From positions 806,001-870,000 of the forward strand of contig NZ_SKCG01000001.1 in assembly GCF_005434915.1 (NCBI RefSeq): a stretch of 64,000 nt of DNA. Reading direction: 5' to 3'. This document shows positions 19,060 through 28,502 of the stretch, piece by piece (position 1 is the first letter of the stretch; the number at the start of each line of letters is the position of its first letter). The position numbers were made by a program, and so were the translations under genes. Source of the stretch: Aurantiacibacter suaedae (GTDB lineage Bacteria > Pseudomonadota > Alphaproteobacteria > Sphingomonadales > Sphingomonadaceae). The notes beneath the pieces were generated by a model, which was not told the origin of the DNA, did not search any database, and worked only from the letters and a program-made list of their open reading frames with translations.

Positions 19060-19640
19060 TCGGCAGGATGTAGCAGCTTTGTCCGCGCCGGTCGCCGGTT
19101 CCACTTGCGCGCCACCACAAGGCGCCAGACCAGGCCGCCGATCAGATAGCCAAGCGCCGCGCTCACGATCGACAACACCACGAACCCGAAGGCGGTCACG
19201 CCCGCGGTTTCGAGAAACCAGCCGAACTTGTCCCAGAAGCCGCCGGCCGAGAGGCTGGGGTTGGCGGCATTGAACGTCGCCGCATCGACCTTTAGCACGA
19301 AACGCCCGACCTTGTTGGCAACCACCAGCCAGAACGGCACGGTGAAAGGATTGGTGACGAAAGTAATCAGCGCAGCCACCGGCAAGTTGGCCCGGGCGGG
19401 AAGCGCCAGGAAGGCAGCGAGAAAAATCTGCCCGATCGGCACGATGAAGGCAGCAAACAGGCCCAGAGCGACACCGCGCGGCACCGACCGACGCGTGAAG
19501 CTCCACAATTCGGAATGAAGGAACCGATGGGCAATCGGTGCCAGCCAGCGGTTGCGCGCCATTTCCTCACGCTGCGGCATGGCAGGCAGCAGCGAACGCC
19601 AGCCGCTTTTTGCCCGTTTGTCGCGCTTGTCATGAGTCAT
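19056..19640 (-). CDS. DUF2062 domain-containing membrane protein
   Basis: A 194-residue protein with a basic N-terminus (MTHDKRDKRAKSG) and several hydrophobic stretches (GVALGLFAAFIVPIGQIFLA, LPVAALITFVTNPFTVPFWL, and a C-terminal hydrophobic segment). The SVPRGVALGLFAAFIPIG-like motif and TNPFTVPFW are hallmarks of DUF2062. Function is unknown; it is an integral inner-membrane protein. It overlaps cckA by four bases and is almost certainly co-translated with it, an arrangement also seen in related genomes. Confidence 0.85.
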   Translation of the reverse strand: MTHDKRDKRAKSGWRSLLPAMPQREEMARNRWLAPIAHRFLHSELWSFTRRSVPRGVALGLFAAFIVPIGQIFLAAFLALPARANLPVAALITFVTNPFTVPFWLVVANKVGRFVLKVDAATFNAANPSLSAGGFWDKFGWFLETAGVTAFGFVVLSIVSAALGYLIGGLVWRLVVARKWNRRPARTKLLHPAE

Positions 19641-19769
19641 TGTGGGGGCGCTCTTACACCTTTGTTGTGCCTGCGAAAGTGATCATTAGACGGGAAGAGA
19701 AAAACCAGCGCTTAACAGCATATCGCGAATCTTACGAAGCTGCCCCGCCTCGTGGAAAGTTCACACGCA

Positions 19770-20252
19770 TCACCCCTTCTCCCGCATCAGGCGCGCCTTG
19801 TCGCGCTGCCAGTCGCGGTCCTTGATCGCCGCGCGTTTGTCATGCGTCTGCTTGCCCTTGGCCAGCGCCAGCTCGACCTTGGCCCGGCCGCGCGAGTTGA
19901 AGTAGACGCTGAGTGGCACAAGCGTCATGCCCTTGCGCTCGACCGCGCCGAACATCTTCTCGATCTCGCGGCCCGACAGCAGCAGTTTGCGCGGCCGCTT
20001 GGGCGTGTGATTGAAGCGGTTGCCGTGGCTGAACTCGGGAATGTTCGAATTGATCAGCCAGACCTCGCCATCTTTCACTTCGGCGTAGCTTTCGGCGATA
20101 TTGCCCTCGCCCTGGCGCAGCGACTTCACCTCGGTGCCCGTCAGCACGAGGCCTGCCTCATAGACATCCTCAATATGATAGTTGAACTTCGCCTTGCGGT
20201 TTTCCGCGACGATCTTGAGCTTGTCGAATGCTGTGGGTTTGGGGCGCGCCAT
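19770..20252 (-). CDS. smpB: SsrA-binding protein SmpB
   Basis: A 160-residue RNA-binding protein that partners tmRNA to rescue stalled ribosomes. Signatures are [27 protein letters not shown] near the start (about residues 17-43), the conserved [15 protein letters not shown], and the basic C-terminal tail [17 protein letters not shown]. The ATG at 20252 gives the usual MARPK-type start and length. The tmRNA gene is not in this window. In many alphaproteobacteria smpB sits beside dapA; here an S9 peptidase gene separates them. Confidence 0.95.
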   Translation of the reverse strand: MARPKPTAFDKLKIVAENRKAKFNYHIEDVYEAGLVLTGTEVKSLRQGEGNIAESYAEVKDGEVWLINSNIPEFSHGNRFNHTPKRPRKLLLSGREIEKMFGAVERKGMTLVPLSVYFNSRGRAKVELALAKGKQTHDKRAAIKDRDWQRDKARLMREKG

Positions 20253-20411
20253 AAGGTGGTGGCATGTAGGGTGGGCGAGGCGCTTTTGCAAAGTGTTCGC
20301 GCGGTGCCAGAAAAGGTTTGAGAGACCTTTCTCAGAGAATGATCGTACTTGTATTGCACAAAGGAATAGCGCAACTTTTGGGCGAACGCGAACGTTGGGG
20401 GGTCTTTCGCA

Positions 20412-22370
20412 ATGAGCATGGCAGTCGTTCGGCGGGCTCGGCTTTTCGCCGCGCTTTCGTTGGCAGCTTTTTACGCCCAATCAGCCCTGGCTCAGGAGAT
20501 GCCGCCAGTCGAAGCCTACGGCAATTTGCCCGATGTCGAGGACATGGCCTTGTCCCATTCGGGCGATCATATTGCAATTCTGGCCACGCTTCACGGACGG
20601 CGGCAGGTTGCAATTCTGGATTCAGAGCTGAAGCACGTCCGCAGCATCGGGATCGACGAAATGAAGTTTCGCGGCTTCAGATTTGTCGGCGATGAAGCGC
20701 TGCTCATCACGCGCAGCCAGACGGTGAACGTAATGGGCTTCACTGCGGACAAGTACGAAATATCGCAGGAACTCTTCTTTCCAATCGAGAATGAGGCTGC
20801 CGCTTCTGTGGTGTTCGGGAATACCTCCAGAATGATGAATGCGGTCTTCGGCAACTATGGCGTGCGTGAGAGCGCCGATGGCTGGGTGGGATATTTTGGC
20901 GCAATCGAATACGAGCGCCGCGGTAACGGCGGCTACCAATTCAATCACGGTCGCCCCTATCTCTATAGTTACAACTTCGCCACCGGAGAGCAGGAGCGGG
21001 TGGCCCATGCCCCACCGGAGGGACTAAGGCGTAACTGGCTGGTCGATGGCACAGGACAGATCGCTGCCGAATTCGACCTTTCCACGTTCAGCGGGAACTG
21101 GACCATCACAAACAGTGCGGGTCAAAAGCTGGCCGAAGGACAGGACCGCGAAGGCGATGCCGGTCTTATCGGCCTCGGCGCTGATGGCGGGAGCCTTATC
21201 TATTCCGAGCAGGATCAGGAGACTGGTTACAAGCAGTGGTTTGAAGTGCCGCTGGCAGGCGGAGAGCCGCAGCCCTTCCTCCCGGATGTCGCGATAGACC
21301 GCCTCTACTGGAACCGCGATAACGGCCAGTTGGTGGGCTACCTCGCCGATGAGGAAGGGGCAGAACCGGTAATGTTCGATGCCGAACTGCAACGTCGCGC
21401 GCAGATGGTGCGGCGCGCCTTCCCCGATAAAAACCCCACCATCATGGAGTGGACGCCCGATTTTCTGGACGTGATCGTGCACACGCAAGGCACCGCAGAC
21501 AGCGGCACCTGGTTCCTCGTCGATGTCGCAAACCGCAGCGCTTCGCCCTTGGGTTATGACCGTCCTTCCATCGCGCCTCACCAGGTCGGCCCGGTTTCGA
21601 CATTGGAATACACCGCGCAAGACGGTCTCGATATGGATGCCGTGGTGACCCTGCCGCCTGGGCGCGAAGCGACGAACCTGCCCGTAGTTGTGCTGCCCCA
21701 CGGGGGCCCCCACGCGCATGACGAGGAAGGCTTCGATTGGTGGGCGCAGGCCTTTGCCTCACGCGGCTATGCGGTAATCCAGCCCAACTTCCGCGGCTCC
21801 ACCGGCCGCGGAGAGGATTTCGAGCGCGCAGGATACGGCGAATGGGGCCGCAAAATGCAGAGCGACATTTCCGACGCCTTTGCCGCCTTGGCGCAGCGGG
21901 GCACGGTCGATCCGGCACGCGCCTGCATCGTCGGCGCCAGCTATGGCGGCTATGCCGCGCTTGCCGGCGTGACCTTGCAGCAAGGTCTTTATCGCTGTGC
22001 CGTCTCGGTGGCGGGCATCGGCGATATTGGCCTTATGTACCGCACCGAAAGCCGCGAATCGGGCCGCAACCGCCTTTTCTCGCGCTCTCTGCGCGAGGAA
22101 CTCGGCGATTCGAGCGGGTGGAACGACATTTCACCACGCAAATTCGCAGCCCAAGCCGATGCGCCCATCCTGCTGATCCACGGACGCGACGATACGGTCG
22201 TTAATTTCGAGCAGAGTGCCAAGATGGCCGACGCCTTGAAGGACCAAGGCAAGCCTTATAAGCTGGTCGAACTGGAGGGCGAAGACCACTGGCTCTCGCT
22301 CGCCGCCACAAGGCAGCAAATGCTACAAGAAGCCGTGGCCTTTGTGGAGGAGCACAATCCGGCGGACTAG
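20412..22370 (+). CDS. S9 family prolyl oligopeptidase-like serine peptidase, exported
   Basis: A 652-residue protein with a signal peptide ([18 protein letters not shown], cleavage near residue 27), a central beta-propeller-like region, and a C-terminal alpha/beta-hydrolase domain. The nucleophile motif is [10 protein letters not shown] (about residue 503); the acid and base lie in [10 protein letters not shown] and EGEDHWLS near the C-terminus. It would trim peptides in the periplasm. An ATG six bases downstream is an equally possible start. The gene is inserted between smpB and dapA, both on the other strand, and converges on dapA with a 10-base gap. Confidence 0.88.
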   Translation: MSMAVVRRARLFAALSLAAFYAQSALAQEMPPVEAYGNLPDVEDMALSHSGDHIAILATLHGRRQVAILDSELKHVRSIGIDEMKFRGFRFVGDEALLITRSQTVNVMGFTADKYEISQELFFPIENEAAASVVFGNTSRMMNAVFGNYGVRESADGWVGYFGAIEYERRGNGGYQFNHGRPYLYSYNFATGEQERVAHAPPEGLRRNWLVDGTGQIAAEFDLSTFSGNWTITNSAGQKLAEGQDREGDAGLIGLGADGGSLIYSEQDQETGYKQWFEVPLAGGEPQPFLPDVAIDRLYWNRDNGQLVGYLADEEGAEPVMFDAELQRRAQMVRRAFPDKNPTIMEWTPDFLDVIVHTQGTADSGTWFLVDVANRSASPLGYDRPSIAPHQVGPVSTLEYTAQDGLDMDAVVTLPPGREATNLPVVVLPHGGPHAHDEEGFDWWAQAFASRGYAVIQPNFRGSTGRGEDFERAGYGEWGRKMQSDISDAFAALAQRGTVDPARACIVGASYGGYAALAGVTLQQGLYRCAVSVAGIGDIGLMYRTESRESGRNRLFSRSLREELGDSSGWNDISPRKFAAQADAPILLIHGRDDTVVNFEQSAKMADALKDQGKPYKLVELEGEDHWLSLAATRQQMLQEAVAFVEEHNPAD

Positions 22371-22380
22371 GGCCTGCGGA

Positions 22381-23262
22381 TCAGGCAATCCCCGCCCCAT
22401 CCAGCGCCGCATCGACCGCCGCCCTGGCCTCGTCCGAGATCGGCGCGATCGGCAGGCGGGTTTCGGGCGCGAACCAGTCGAACAGCTTGCTCAACGCATA
22501 TTTCACCGGCGACGGCGAAGCATCGGCGAACATCGCCCGGTGCAGCGGATAGAGCCGCTCGTTCAGCTCGCGCGCAGTGGCATAGTCGCCTTCCGCTGCC
22601 GCCGCGTGGAAATCGGCGCACAGCTTCGGCGCGACATTGGCCGTCACCGAGATGCAGCCCACCTGCCCAAGCGCATAGCCTGCGAGCATCAGCGGATCGT
22701 CGCCCGAAAGCTGGCAGAAGTCCGGCCCTGCGCCCATGCGCTGCGTTACCACACGGGTGAGGTCGCCGCTGGCATCCTTCAGCGCCACGATTTTGCCGGG
22801 GAAACGACGGTGCAGTTCGATCACCGTCTCGGGCAGGATATCGGTCACGGTGCGGCCCGGCACGTTATAAAGCACGATCGGCAGATCGGCGCGCTCGGCC
22901 AGATAGGAGAAATGCGCGAGCAGACCCTTCTGGCCGGGCCGGTTGTAATAAGGGGCGACCAGCAGGAGCGCGTCGGCCCCGGCCAGCTGGGCTTCCTTAA
23001 TGTGCCACAGCGCGGTCTGCGTGTCGTTCGAGCCCGCTCCGGCAATCACGGGCACGCGCTTGTTGGCCACTTCCGCACAGATCGAGATCACGCGGTGATG
23101 CTCATCGTTGTCGAGCGTGGCGCTTTCGCCGGTGGTGCCGCAGGGAACCAGCGCCGAAGAGCCGTTCTCGATCTGCCACTCGATAAAGCGGCGATAGGCC
23201 TCTTCATCGACGCGGTTGTCGACAAATGGCGTGGCAAGGGCTGGAATTGATCCGGAAAACAT
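22381..23262 (-). CDS. dapA: 4-hydroxy-tetrahydrodipicolinate synthase
   Basis: A 293-residue TIM-barrel aldolase that condenses pyruvate with aspartate semialdehyde, the first committed step to lysine and meso-diaminopimelate for peptidoglycan. Active-site parts are visible: CGTTGES (about residues 41-47), LYNVPGRT with the catalytic tyrosine (about residue 132), and VALKDASGDL with the Schiff-base lysine (about residue 160). The start MFSGSIPALATPF is typical. It is divergent from the lytic transglycosylase gene, so both are envelope-related neighbours. Confidence 0.96.
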   Translation of the reverse strand: MFSGSIPALATPFVDNRVDEEAYRRFIEWQIENGSSALVPCGTTGESATLDNDEHHRVISICAEVANKRVPVIAGAGSNDTQTALWHIKEAQLAGADALLLVAPYYNRPGQKGLLAHFSYLAERADLPIVLYNVPGRTVTDILPETVIELHRRFPGKIVALKDASGDLTRVVTQRMGAGPDFCQLSGDDPLMLAGYALGQVGCISVTANVAPKLCADFHAAAAEGDYATARELNERLYPLHRAMFADASPSPVKYALSKLFDWFAPETRLPIAPISDEARAAVDAALDGAGIA

Positions 23263-23371
23263 TATGGGTTGGCTCCTCGCACTTGCACAAATTCGTTATC
23301 ATCGAGACCGGTATCCGGAACCAAGGTCCGGAGCGGCTCATTCAGGGCCTGATAAGGAGAGGGCCGGTACA

Positions 23372-25330
23372 ATGTCCAGCATGGTTCGACATTCCATCTA
23401 TTCGTTGATCGCCCCGCTGGCGATTTCGTGGCCCGCAATGGCAATGGCGCAGGGGCAGCCGCAAGGGGCTGCCGACTGGGATAACGCGCGCGCGTCACTG
23501 ATCGCCTCGCAACCGGGGCGAATCGCTGCGCAGATCAGCCGCTGGGAAGCGCTTTATGCCGACCGCCAGGCCAATTTGCCCTTTGCCGAATATTCCTCGT
23601 TCCTGCTCGCCAACCCCGGCTTCCCGGACGAGGAAACGCTGCGCGAGCGCGCCGAGAAGCGACTGCGCGGCGAGTTTGTGACCGAAGCGGCGCTGCTCGA
23701 ATATTTTGCGGCCTATCCGCCGGTTACCAACTTCGCCAAGGCGCACTATGCGCTGGCCTTGATGGGAAGCGATCCTGCCCGATCGCAGATGCTCGCGCGC
23801 GAAGCATGGCGCGGCGGCGAGATGAGCCCGACTGCCGAAGCGGCACTGGTGGCGATGAACGGCCAGTACTTCACGCAGGACGATCAGGATACGCGCATGA
23901 ACGCCCTGCTGTGGCAGCGCGAGATGGATGCCGCCCAACGCCAGCTTGACCGCGTGGCCCCGTCGAAGCGGCGCGTGTTCGCCGCCCGCCTCGCGATTCT
24001 GCAAGGCGGCGACGGCTATACCGACGCGCCCGGCGCGTTCAGCGATCCGGGCTATCTTTTCAACCGCAGCCGTGAACTGCGGCAGGAAGGCCGGACCGGC
24101 GAGGCTATCGCCATGGTTGCGAACGGCCCTGCGCTCTCGCACCTTCCACTCGACCAGACGGCCTGGATCACCGAGCTTCTCGCGCTCGGCCGTGCCGCTT
24201 CGTCGAGCGACACGGTGCGGATTGCCACCCGCGCGCTGGAAGCCTTCGCGCCGGGCACAGATATCTCGCAAGGCGAATATCGTTTGCGCGACGACTTTAC
24301 CTCGCTGATGTGGGCTGGCGGCACCAACGCGCTATGGCGCATGGGCGACGGCACCTCCGCCGCTCCGCTGTTCTACAATTATGGCGCCGCCGCGCGCACG
24401 CCGCAGACACGCTCCAAGGGCTTCTTCTGGGCGGGAGAAGCCATGCGCCGCGCGGGCAACAGCGCCGAGGCGACGCGCTACTACGATATGGCGGCGGCTT
24501 ACCCCGACCGCTTCTATGGTCAACTCGCGCTCGAACGGATGGGCCGCCCGATCCCTTCGCTTGCCGGAACGCCAGATGCCGCGCCCTCACCCGAGGCACG
24601 CGCACGCTTCAACGCCCAGCCGTTGACCCAGGCGGTGGCGGAAGTGGCGCGCGATGCGCCATGGGCGACCGGCATCCGCTTCTATCGCGCGATCGCCGAT
24701 CAGGCCGAGACGCTCGAAGATCATGTTCTGGTTGCCGATCTTGCCCGCGACATCGGTCGTCGCGATCTGGCCGTGATCCTTGGCGAGGCCGCGCAGGCCG
24801 ATGGCTATTCGGGCTTCACACGCATCGGCTATCCGCGCGTGCAGACCCCGGGGGGCGTCAACTGGACGATGGTCCACGCGCTCGCCCGGCAGGAAAGCCA
24901 GTTCGCAGAGAACGCGATCAGCCATGCAGGGGCCCGCGGCCTGATGCAGTTCATGCCTGCCACGGCGCAAGAGGAAGCCCGCTTTGCCGGGGTGCCCTTC
25001 TCCGCCGACCGGCTGATCTCCGACCCGCAGTATTCGATCCAGCTTGGTTCGAACCATATCGAGCGGCTGATCCGCTATTACGATGGCAGCTATCCGCTGG
25101 CGATTGCCGCCTACAACGCCGGGCCGGGCAACGTGAATAAGTGGCTGCGCAGCAACGGCGATCCGCGCACCGGCGCGGTCGATTGGCTCGAATGGATCGA
25201 GAAGATCGAGTTCTACGAAACCAAGAACTACGTCCAGCGTGTGCTTGAAAATGCAGTGGTTTACGAGCAGCTTTATCCCGACCAGGCGAGCTATATGCGC
25301 CCGCGCGCGGTCAGCGATTTCCTGCGCTAG
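23372..25330 (+). CDS. Soluble lytic murein transglycosylase (SLT domain)
   Basis: A 652-residue periplasmic enzyme that cleaves peptidoglycan with formation of anhydro-muropeptides. It has a signal peptide (SLIAPLAISWPAMAMAQ) and a long alpha-superhelical U/L domain of TPR-like repeats. The C-terminal SLT domain begins near residue 500: LARQESQF (catalytic Glu), AGARGLMQFMPATA, and AAYNAGPGNVNKWL. The ATG at 23372 follows AAGGAG; a second ATG is nine bases on. Its TAG stop shares the palindrome CTAG with the stop of the convergent EAL gene. Confidence 0.93.
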   Translation: MSSMVRHSIYSLIAPLAISWPAMAMAQGQPQGAADWDNARASLIASQPGRIAAQISRWEALYADRQANLPFAEYSSFLLANPGFPDEETLRERAEKRLRGEFVTEAALLEYFAAYPPVTNFAKAHYALALMGSDPARSQMLAREAWRGGEMSPTAEAALVAMNGQYFTQDDQDTRMNALLWQREMDAAQRQLDRVAPSKRRVFAARLAILQGGDGYTDAPGAFSDPGYLFNRSRELRQEGRTGEAIAMVANGPALSHLPLDQTAWITELLALGRAASSSDTVRIATRALEAFAPGTDISQGEYRLRDDFTSLMWAGGTNALWRMGDGTSAAPLFYNYGAAARTPQTRSKGFFWAGEAMRRAGNSAEATRYYDMAAAYPDRFYGQLALERMGRPIPSLAGTPDAAPSPEARARFNAQPLTQAVAEVARDAPWATGIRFYRAIADQAETLEDHVLVADLARDIGRRDLAVILGEAAQADGYSGFTRIGYPRVQTPGGVNWTMVHALARQESQFAENAISHAGARGLMQFMPATAQEEARFAGVPFSADRLISDPQYSIQLGSNHIERLIRYYDGSYPLAIAAYNAGPGNVNKWLRSNGDPRTGAVDWLEWIEKIEFYETKNYVQRVLENAVVYEQLYPDQASYMRPRAVSDFLR

Positions 25331-26103
25331 ACCGCGAGCCTTGCCGGTTGCATCGACAGCGCTGGGGCGAGGCTCCCCAGCGCCGGCCGCGCCAGATAGT
25401 ACCCCTGCACAAGGTGGACACCCATCGCCTGAAGTGCTTCCAGCTCGCCCGGAGTCTCGATCCCCTCGGCAATGATCTGACGCCCCATCTCGGCGCAAAG
25501 GCGCACGATGGCGTAAACGATCTGCCGGCGCGGCTCGCTGCTATCGATCCCGCGCACGAGTTCCATGTCGATCTTCACCAGATCGGTCTGCAAGTTGGCC
25601 AGCAGGTTGAGGCCGGCATAGCCTGCACCAAAATCGTCGATAGCGGTGGCGAAACCAAGCGAGCGGTAGGCCGCAACAATCTCGCGCACGTGCGCGGTAT
25701 CGACGCGCTCGTTCTCGGTGAGTTCGAAGATCAACCGGTCTTCTGCAAGGCCCACCTCTCGCGCGGTCTTCAAAGTAAGCTGGATACATGCCATCGGCGA
25801 ATAGACCGCGTTGGGCATAAAATTAATCGACAGCCGGGCTTTGGTATCAAGCAGTCCGGCTGCCACCGCCTGCCTGATCGCTTCAACCCGGCAGGCCTGA
25901 TCGAACGCATAGAGGTTTTCATCATCGACCCAGCCCAGTACCTCGGCCGCACCCTGCCCATGTTCTCCACGCACCAGGGCTTCGTAGGCGAAGACCGAGC
26001 CGTCTCTCAGATCGTAAATCGGTTGAAACGCAGTCCGCAGAACGTGAGGAAAGGCCGCACCGTTCTTGCAACCGGAACACTTGCGAGGCGAAACAGAATC
26101 CAT
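25327..26103 (-). CDS. EAL-domain cyclic-di-GMP phosphodiesterase
   Basis: A 258-residue protein consisting almost wholly of an EAL domain with no membrane or sensory segment. The catalytic set looks complete: YEALVRG, SINFMPNAVY, FELTENE, AIDDFGAGYAGL, VKIDMELVRG, AEGIET and VQGYYLARP. It should therefore hydrolyse c-di-GMP in the cytoplasm. The short N-terminus carries RKCSGCKNG; a CxxC pair could bind metal or form a disulfide, but this is untested. It is divergent from greB, and its 3' end overlaps the lytic transglycosylase gene by four bases. Confidence 0.9.
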   Translation of the reverse strand: MDSVSPRKCSGCKNGAAFPHVLRTAFQPIYDLRDGSVFAYEALVRGEHGQGAAEVLGWVDDENLYAFDQACRVEAIRQAVAAGLLDTKARLSINFMPNAVYSPMACIQLTLKTAREVGLAEDRLIFELTENERVDTAHVREIVAAYRSLGFATAIDDFGAGYAGLNLLANLQTDLVKIDMELVRGIDSSEPRRQIVYAIVRLCAEMGRQIIAEGIETPGELEALQAMGVHLVQGYYLARPALGSLAPALSMQPARLAV

Positions 26104-26135
26104 CTTCTCGGTTTGCTTGACAAAACTTAAGAAAC

Positions 26136-26163
26136 TCGACCCAATTTTCTAAGCATATATAAT
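26136..26163 (+). promoter_or_regulatory. Candidate sigma-70 promoter of the greB operon
   Basis: A consensus -10 hexamer TATAAT (26158-26163) has TCGACC 16 bases upstream as a 4-of-6 match to the -35 box. A perfect TTGACA also lies at 26117-26122 but is too far for this -10. The -10 sits about 43 bases before the GTG start of greB, in a locally AT-rich gap. Confidence 0.45.
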
Positions 26164-26205
26164 GGCTGAAAAATCCCACTATCTTCAGAAAAGGAGGCGC
26201 TTGCC

Positions 26206-26700
26206 GTGACGCCCGACAAGACCAGCCCCATCACGCCGGCAGGCCTTTCCGCGCTCAAAGCGCGCTACGATCACCTGCTCGGCAGCGAGCGGCCCGAGAT
26301 CGTCGAAATCGTCAGCTGGGCGGCGGGCAACGGCGACCGCAGCGAGAACGGCGACTATCTCTATGGCCGCAAACGGATGCGCGAGATCGACCGCGAGCTG
26401 GCGTATCTCGCCAAGGTGATGAAACATGCCCGCGTGATCGACCCGGCCCAGCAGCCCGACAAAAGCCGCGTGTTCTTCGGTGCCAAGGTCACGATTGCCG
26501 ACGAAGATGACGAAGAACGCACGCTGACCATCGTTGGCGACAAGGAGCAAGACGCAGGCAGCGGGCTGGTCGGCTGGTCCACCCCGATCGCCCGCGCGCT
26601 GCGCGGCGCTACGGTGGGCGACCTCAAGACCGTGCGCCTGCCCGGCGGCGAGAAAGAGTGGGAGGTGATCGCAATCTCCTACCCCGAGGGACGCGACTGA
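26206..26700 (+). CDS. greB: Transcription elongation factor GreA/GreB family
   Basis: A 164-residue cleavage-stimulating factor that rescues backtracked RNA polymerase. The N-terminal coiled coil spans about residues 10-80 (ITPAGLSALKARYDHLL, then AAGNGDRSENGDYLYGRKRMREIDREL, containing the acidic tip DRSENGDY). The C-terminal FKBP-like domain follows (VFFGAKVTI, GWSTPIARALRGATVGD). The tip sequence and length fit GreB better than GreA. The start is GTG with AAAGGAGG eight bases upstream. It is the first of three genes joined by TGATG overlaps. Confidence 0.9.
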   Translation: MTPDKTSPITPAGLSALKARYDHLLGSERPEIVEIVSWAAGNGDRSENGDYLYGRKRMREIDRELAYLAKVMKHARVIDPAQQPDKSRVFFGAKVTIADEDDEERTLTIVGDKEQDAGSGLVGWSTPIARALRGATVGDLKTVRLPGGEKEWEVIAISYPEGRD

Positions 26701-26882
26701 TGGCCGAGGTGATCAACCTGCGCAGCGTCCGCAAGGCAAAGCAGCGCGCAGACAAGACGCGCGAGGCCGAGGCCAACCGCGCGAAATTCGGCCAGACCAA
26801 GTCCGAAAAGGCGCTCCGCCAGCAAGAAAGCGACCGTGCCGAGCGGCTGCTCGACGGGGCAAAGCTGGAGAAGGACGACTGA
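26700..26882 (+). CDS. DUF4169 family protein
   Basis: A 60-residue, highly charged, helical protein beginning MAEVINLRSVRKAKQR, the diagnostic DUF4169 start, with many Lys, Arg and Glu and no membrane segment. Function is unknown. The ATG overlaps the greB stop (TGATG) and its own stop overlaps the next start in the same way, so it lies within a translationally coupled operon. Confidence 0.85.
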   Translation: MAEVINLRSVRKAKQRADKTREAEANRAKFGQTKSEKALRQQESDRAERLLDGAKLEKDD

Positions 26883-27085
26883 TGCGCTCGACCTATTCCG
26901 AAGCGACGGTGCGGCTTTACCACCTTGATCACGAGGCAGAAGGCGGCGCTGCTGAAACGCTGATGTACGGTACTTTCGCCGAGGCCATGGCGATGGCGTC
27001 GCAGCAACCCGAGCACGTGCAGGCTGGACTGTTCCTCGCCACCGACAATGACGTGGTCGCCTACCTCGATCTCGTCGAGAGCTAA
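26882..27085 (+). CDS. Conserved hypothetical protein, 67 aa
   Basis: A small acidic protein (LYHLDHEAEGGAAETLMYGTFAEAMAMA) coupled by TGATG to the DUF4169 gene. The pattern suggests a compact alpha/beta fold without membrane segments. I do not recognise the family. The stop TAA shares the bases CTAA with the stop of the convergent patatin gene, leaving no room for a terminator between the two. Confidence 0.75.
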   Translation: MRSTYSEATVRLYHLDHEAEGGAAETLMYGTFAEAMAMASQQPEHVQAGLFLATDNDVVAYLDLVES

Positions 27086-28263
27086 GGCGTCGGCATTCCC
27101 TTGCGGGCATTGGCGATTTCGGTGCCCATGGCATCGCGCTCACGTGGCCCGTCGGGATTGCGCAGATCGTAGGTGATCATGCCCTGCCGCTTGCGGTCGC
27201 GCCCGGTCCAGCAGGGGTGGGCAAGCGAGAGGCGCGCATCTTCGGCCCCGGTGCGCCAGTGCTCGTTCACCGTGGCGCGCGAGAATTCGTAATCCTTCGA
27301 AAACGTCTCGTAGAGTTCGCGCCGGTTGATGAGGTGCATGATCGAGACAGCACCCGGTTCAGGATGGCTGATCAGCTCGCACAGATCCGGGTCTTGCGCC
27401 CACTCGTCGGGCAGCTTCTTCGCCAGCCGGTTGGCGGCCAGACGCAGCTGCTTGATCTGCTGCAAGAGGTCGGTGTTGAGCCGCGTGCGGCTGGAATAGC
27501 GGATGTCCTTTTCGCGCTGGCTCACGTCGGACAGGTCCGTAGGGATCGCGCCGCGGGTGTGGAACAGGTCGACTTGATAGATCGTCATGTCGGCCCCCTC
27601 CTCCTCATCGATCACGAATTGCAGCGGCGTGTTGGAAACGAGCCCGCCATCCCAATAGGGTTGCCCATCGACCTCGACAGGAGGAAAACCCGGCGGCAGC
27701 GCGCCTGAGGCCATGATGTGCTCCGGCCCGATGCGGCACTGGCGATTGTCGAACCAGGTAAGGTTGCCCGAGAGCACGTTGACCGCGCCGACGCTGATCC
27801 GGGTCGGCCCGTCGTTGAGCATGTCGAAGTCGACCAGTTCGGTGAGGGTGCGCCGGAGGGGCGAGGTGTCATAGATGCTGCTGTCCTCCAGCAGCGCCGT
27901 GGGCTCGACAAAGCCGGGCAGGCGCGGACGGAAGAAGCCCGGTGCCCCGACAGCAGCCACGAGCGCGGCGGAGACCTCGTTGAACCAGCGCCGCGCCGGG
28001 CCAGCGTCGGCAGGCGCGATTGCCGTGAGTTCGGAGCTGACCAGATCCCAGAATGCGCGCAGCTTGCCGACCACCTCATCCGGCTTGTTCCCGGCGATGA
28101 TCGCAGAATTGATCGCACCGATGGAAATGCCGGCAACCCAATCGGGATGGTGTCCCTCGGCATGCAGGCTCTCGAACACACCCGCCTGATAGGCGCCAAG
28201 AGCGCCGCCGCCCTGCAAAACGAGGACCTGCGGAGGGGACGAACTGCTTTCAAGTGGCTTGGT
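27082..28263 (-). CDS. Patatin-like phospholipase with DUF3734 domain
   Basis: A 393-residue serine lipid acyl-hydrolase. The oxyanion motif GGGALGAYQAG (about residues 19-29), nucleophile elbow GISIGAINS (GxSxG) and the catalytic Asp in WDGGLVSNTPL are all present. The C-terminal part (INRRELYETFSKDYEFSR, HWRTGAEDARLSL) matches DUF3734, which accompanies this patatin class and that of PHB-linked phospholipases. I choose the ATG at 28263 because longer readings cross a perfect hairpin at 28279-28313. Probably cytoplasmic or peripheral membrane. Confidence 0.88.
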   Translation of the reverse strand, partial: TKPLESSSSPPQVLVLQGGGALGAYQAGVFESLHAEGHHPDWVAGISIGAINSAIIAGNKPDEVVGKLRAFWDLVSSELTAIAPADAGPARRWFNEVSAALVAAVGAPGFFRPRLPGFVEPTALLEDSSIYDTSPLRRTLTELVDFDMLNDGPTRISVGAVNVLSGNLTWFDNRQCRIGPEHIMASGALPPGFPPVEVDGQPYWDGGLVSNTPLQFVIDEEEGADMTIYQVDLFHTRGAIPTDLSDVSQREKDIRYSSRTRLNTDLLQQIKQLRLAANRLAKKLPDEWAQDPDLCELISHPEPGAVSIMHLINRRELYETFSKDYEFSRATVNEHWRTGAEDARLSLAHPCWTGRDRKRQGMITYDLRNPDGPRERDAMGTEIANARKGMPTP

Positions 28264-28278
28264 CATCGCCGATATATG

Positions 28279-28313
28279 GGCGGCCTGATGCTGCACCGCA
28301 ACATCAGGCCGCC
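28279..28313. repeat. Perfect 12-bp inverted repeat upstream of the patatin gene
   Basis: GGCGGCCTGATG (28279-28290) and CATCAGGCCGCC (28302-28313) form a 12-bp stem around an 11-base loop. No T-run follows on either strand. It sits 16 bases before the patatin start, so it may limit ribosome access, or end a short transcript coming from the left-reading 27-codon frame at 28323-28406. Confidence 0.55.
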
Positions 28314-28322
28314 ACTAAGCGG

Positions 28323-28406
28323 TCAGTCCTCGGCCTTTTCCTCTTCGGCACAAGGATGAGCGTACTGAAACAACTCGCGGACAGATTTGCGATATCCGCC
28401 CCTCAT
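28323..28406 (-). CDS. Possible 27-residue micro-ORF
   Basis: An ATG-initiated frame (MRGGYRKSVRELFQYAHPCA, then a Glu/Lys-rich end) stops 10 bases before the 12-bp hairpin. A basic, amphipathic start and an acidic end are visible, but there is no clear Shine-Dalgarno and no family recognised. It could be a real small protein or a leader peptide of the patatin gene; chance is also possible. Confidence 0.25.
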   Translation of the reverse strand: MRGGYRKSVRELFQYAHPCAEEEKAED

Positions 28407-28502
28407 TGCACGCTCTCGCTTGATGAACAGAACCGCTGGTATCGACAGGCTCGGTTCCGATGCGGTTTGAACTTGTGGCAGGGCTCGGGATAAAGAGGCG
28501 CC

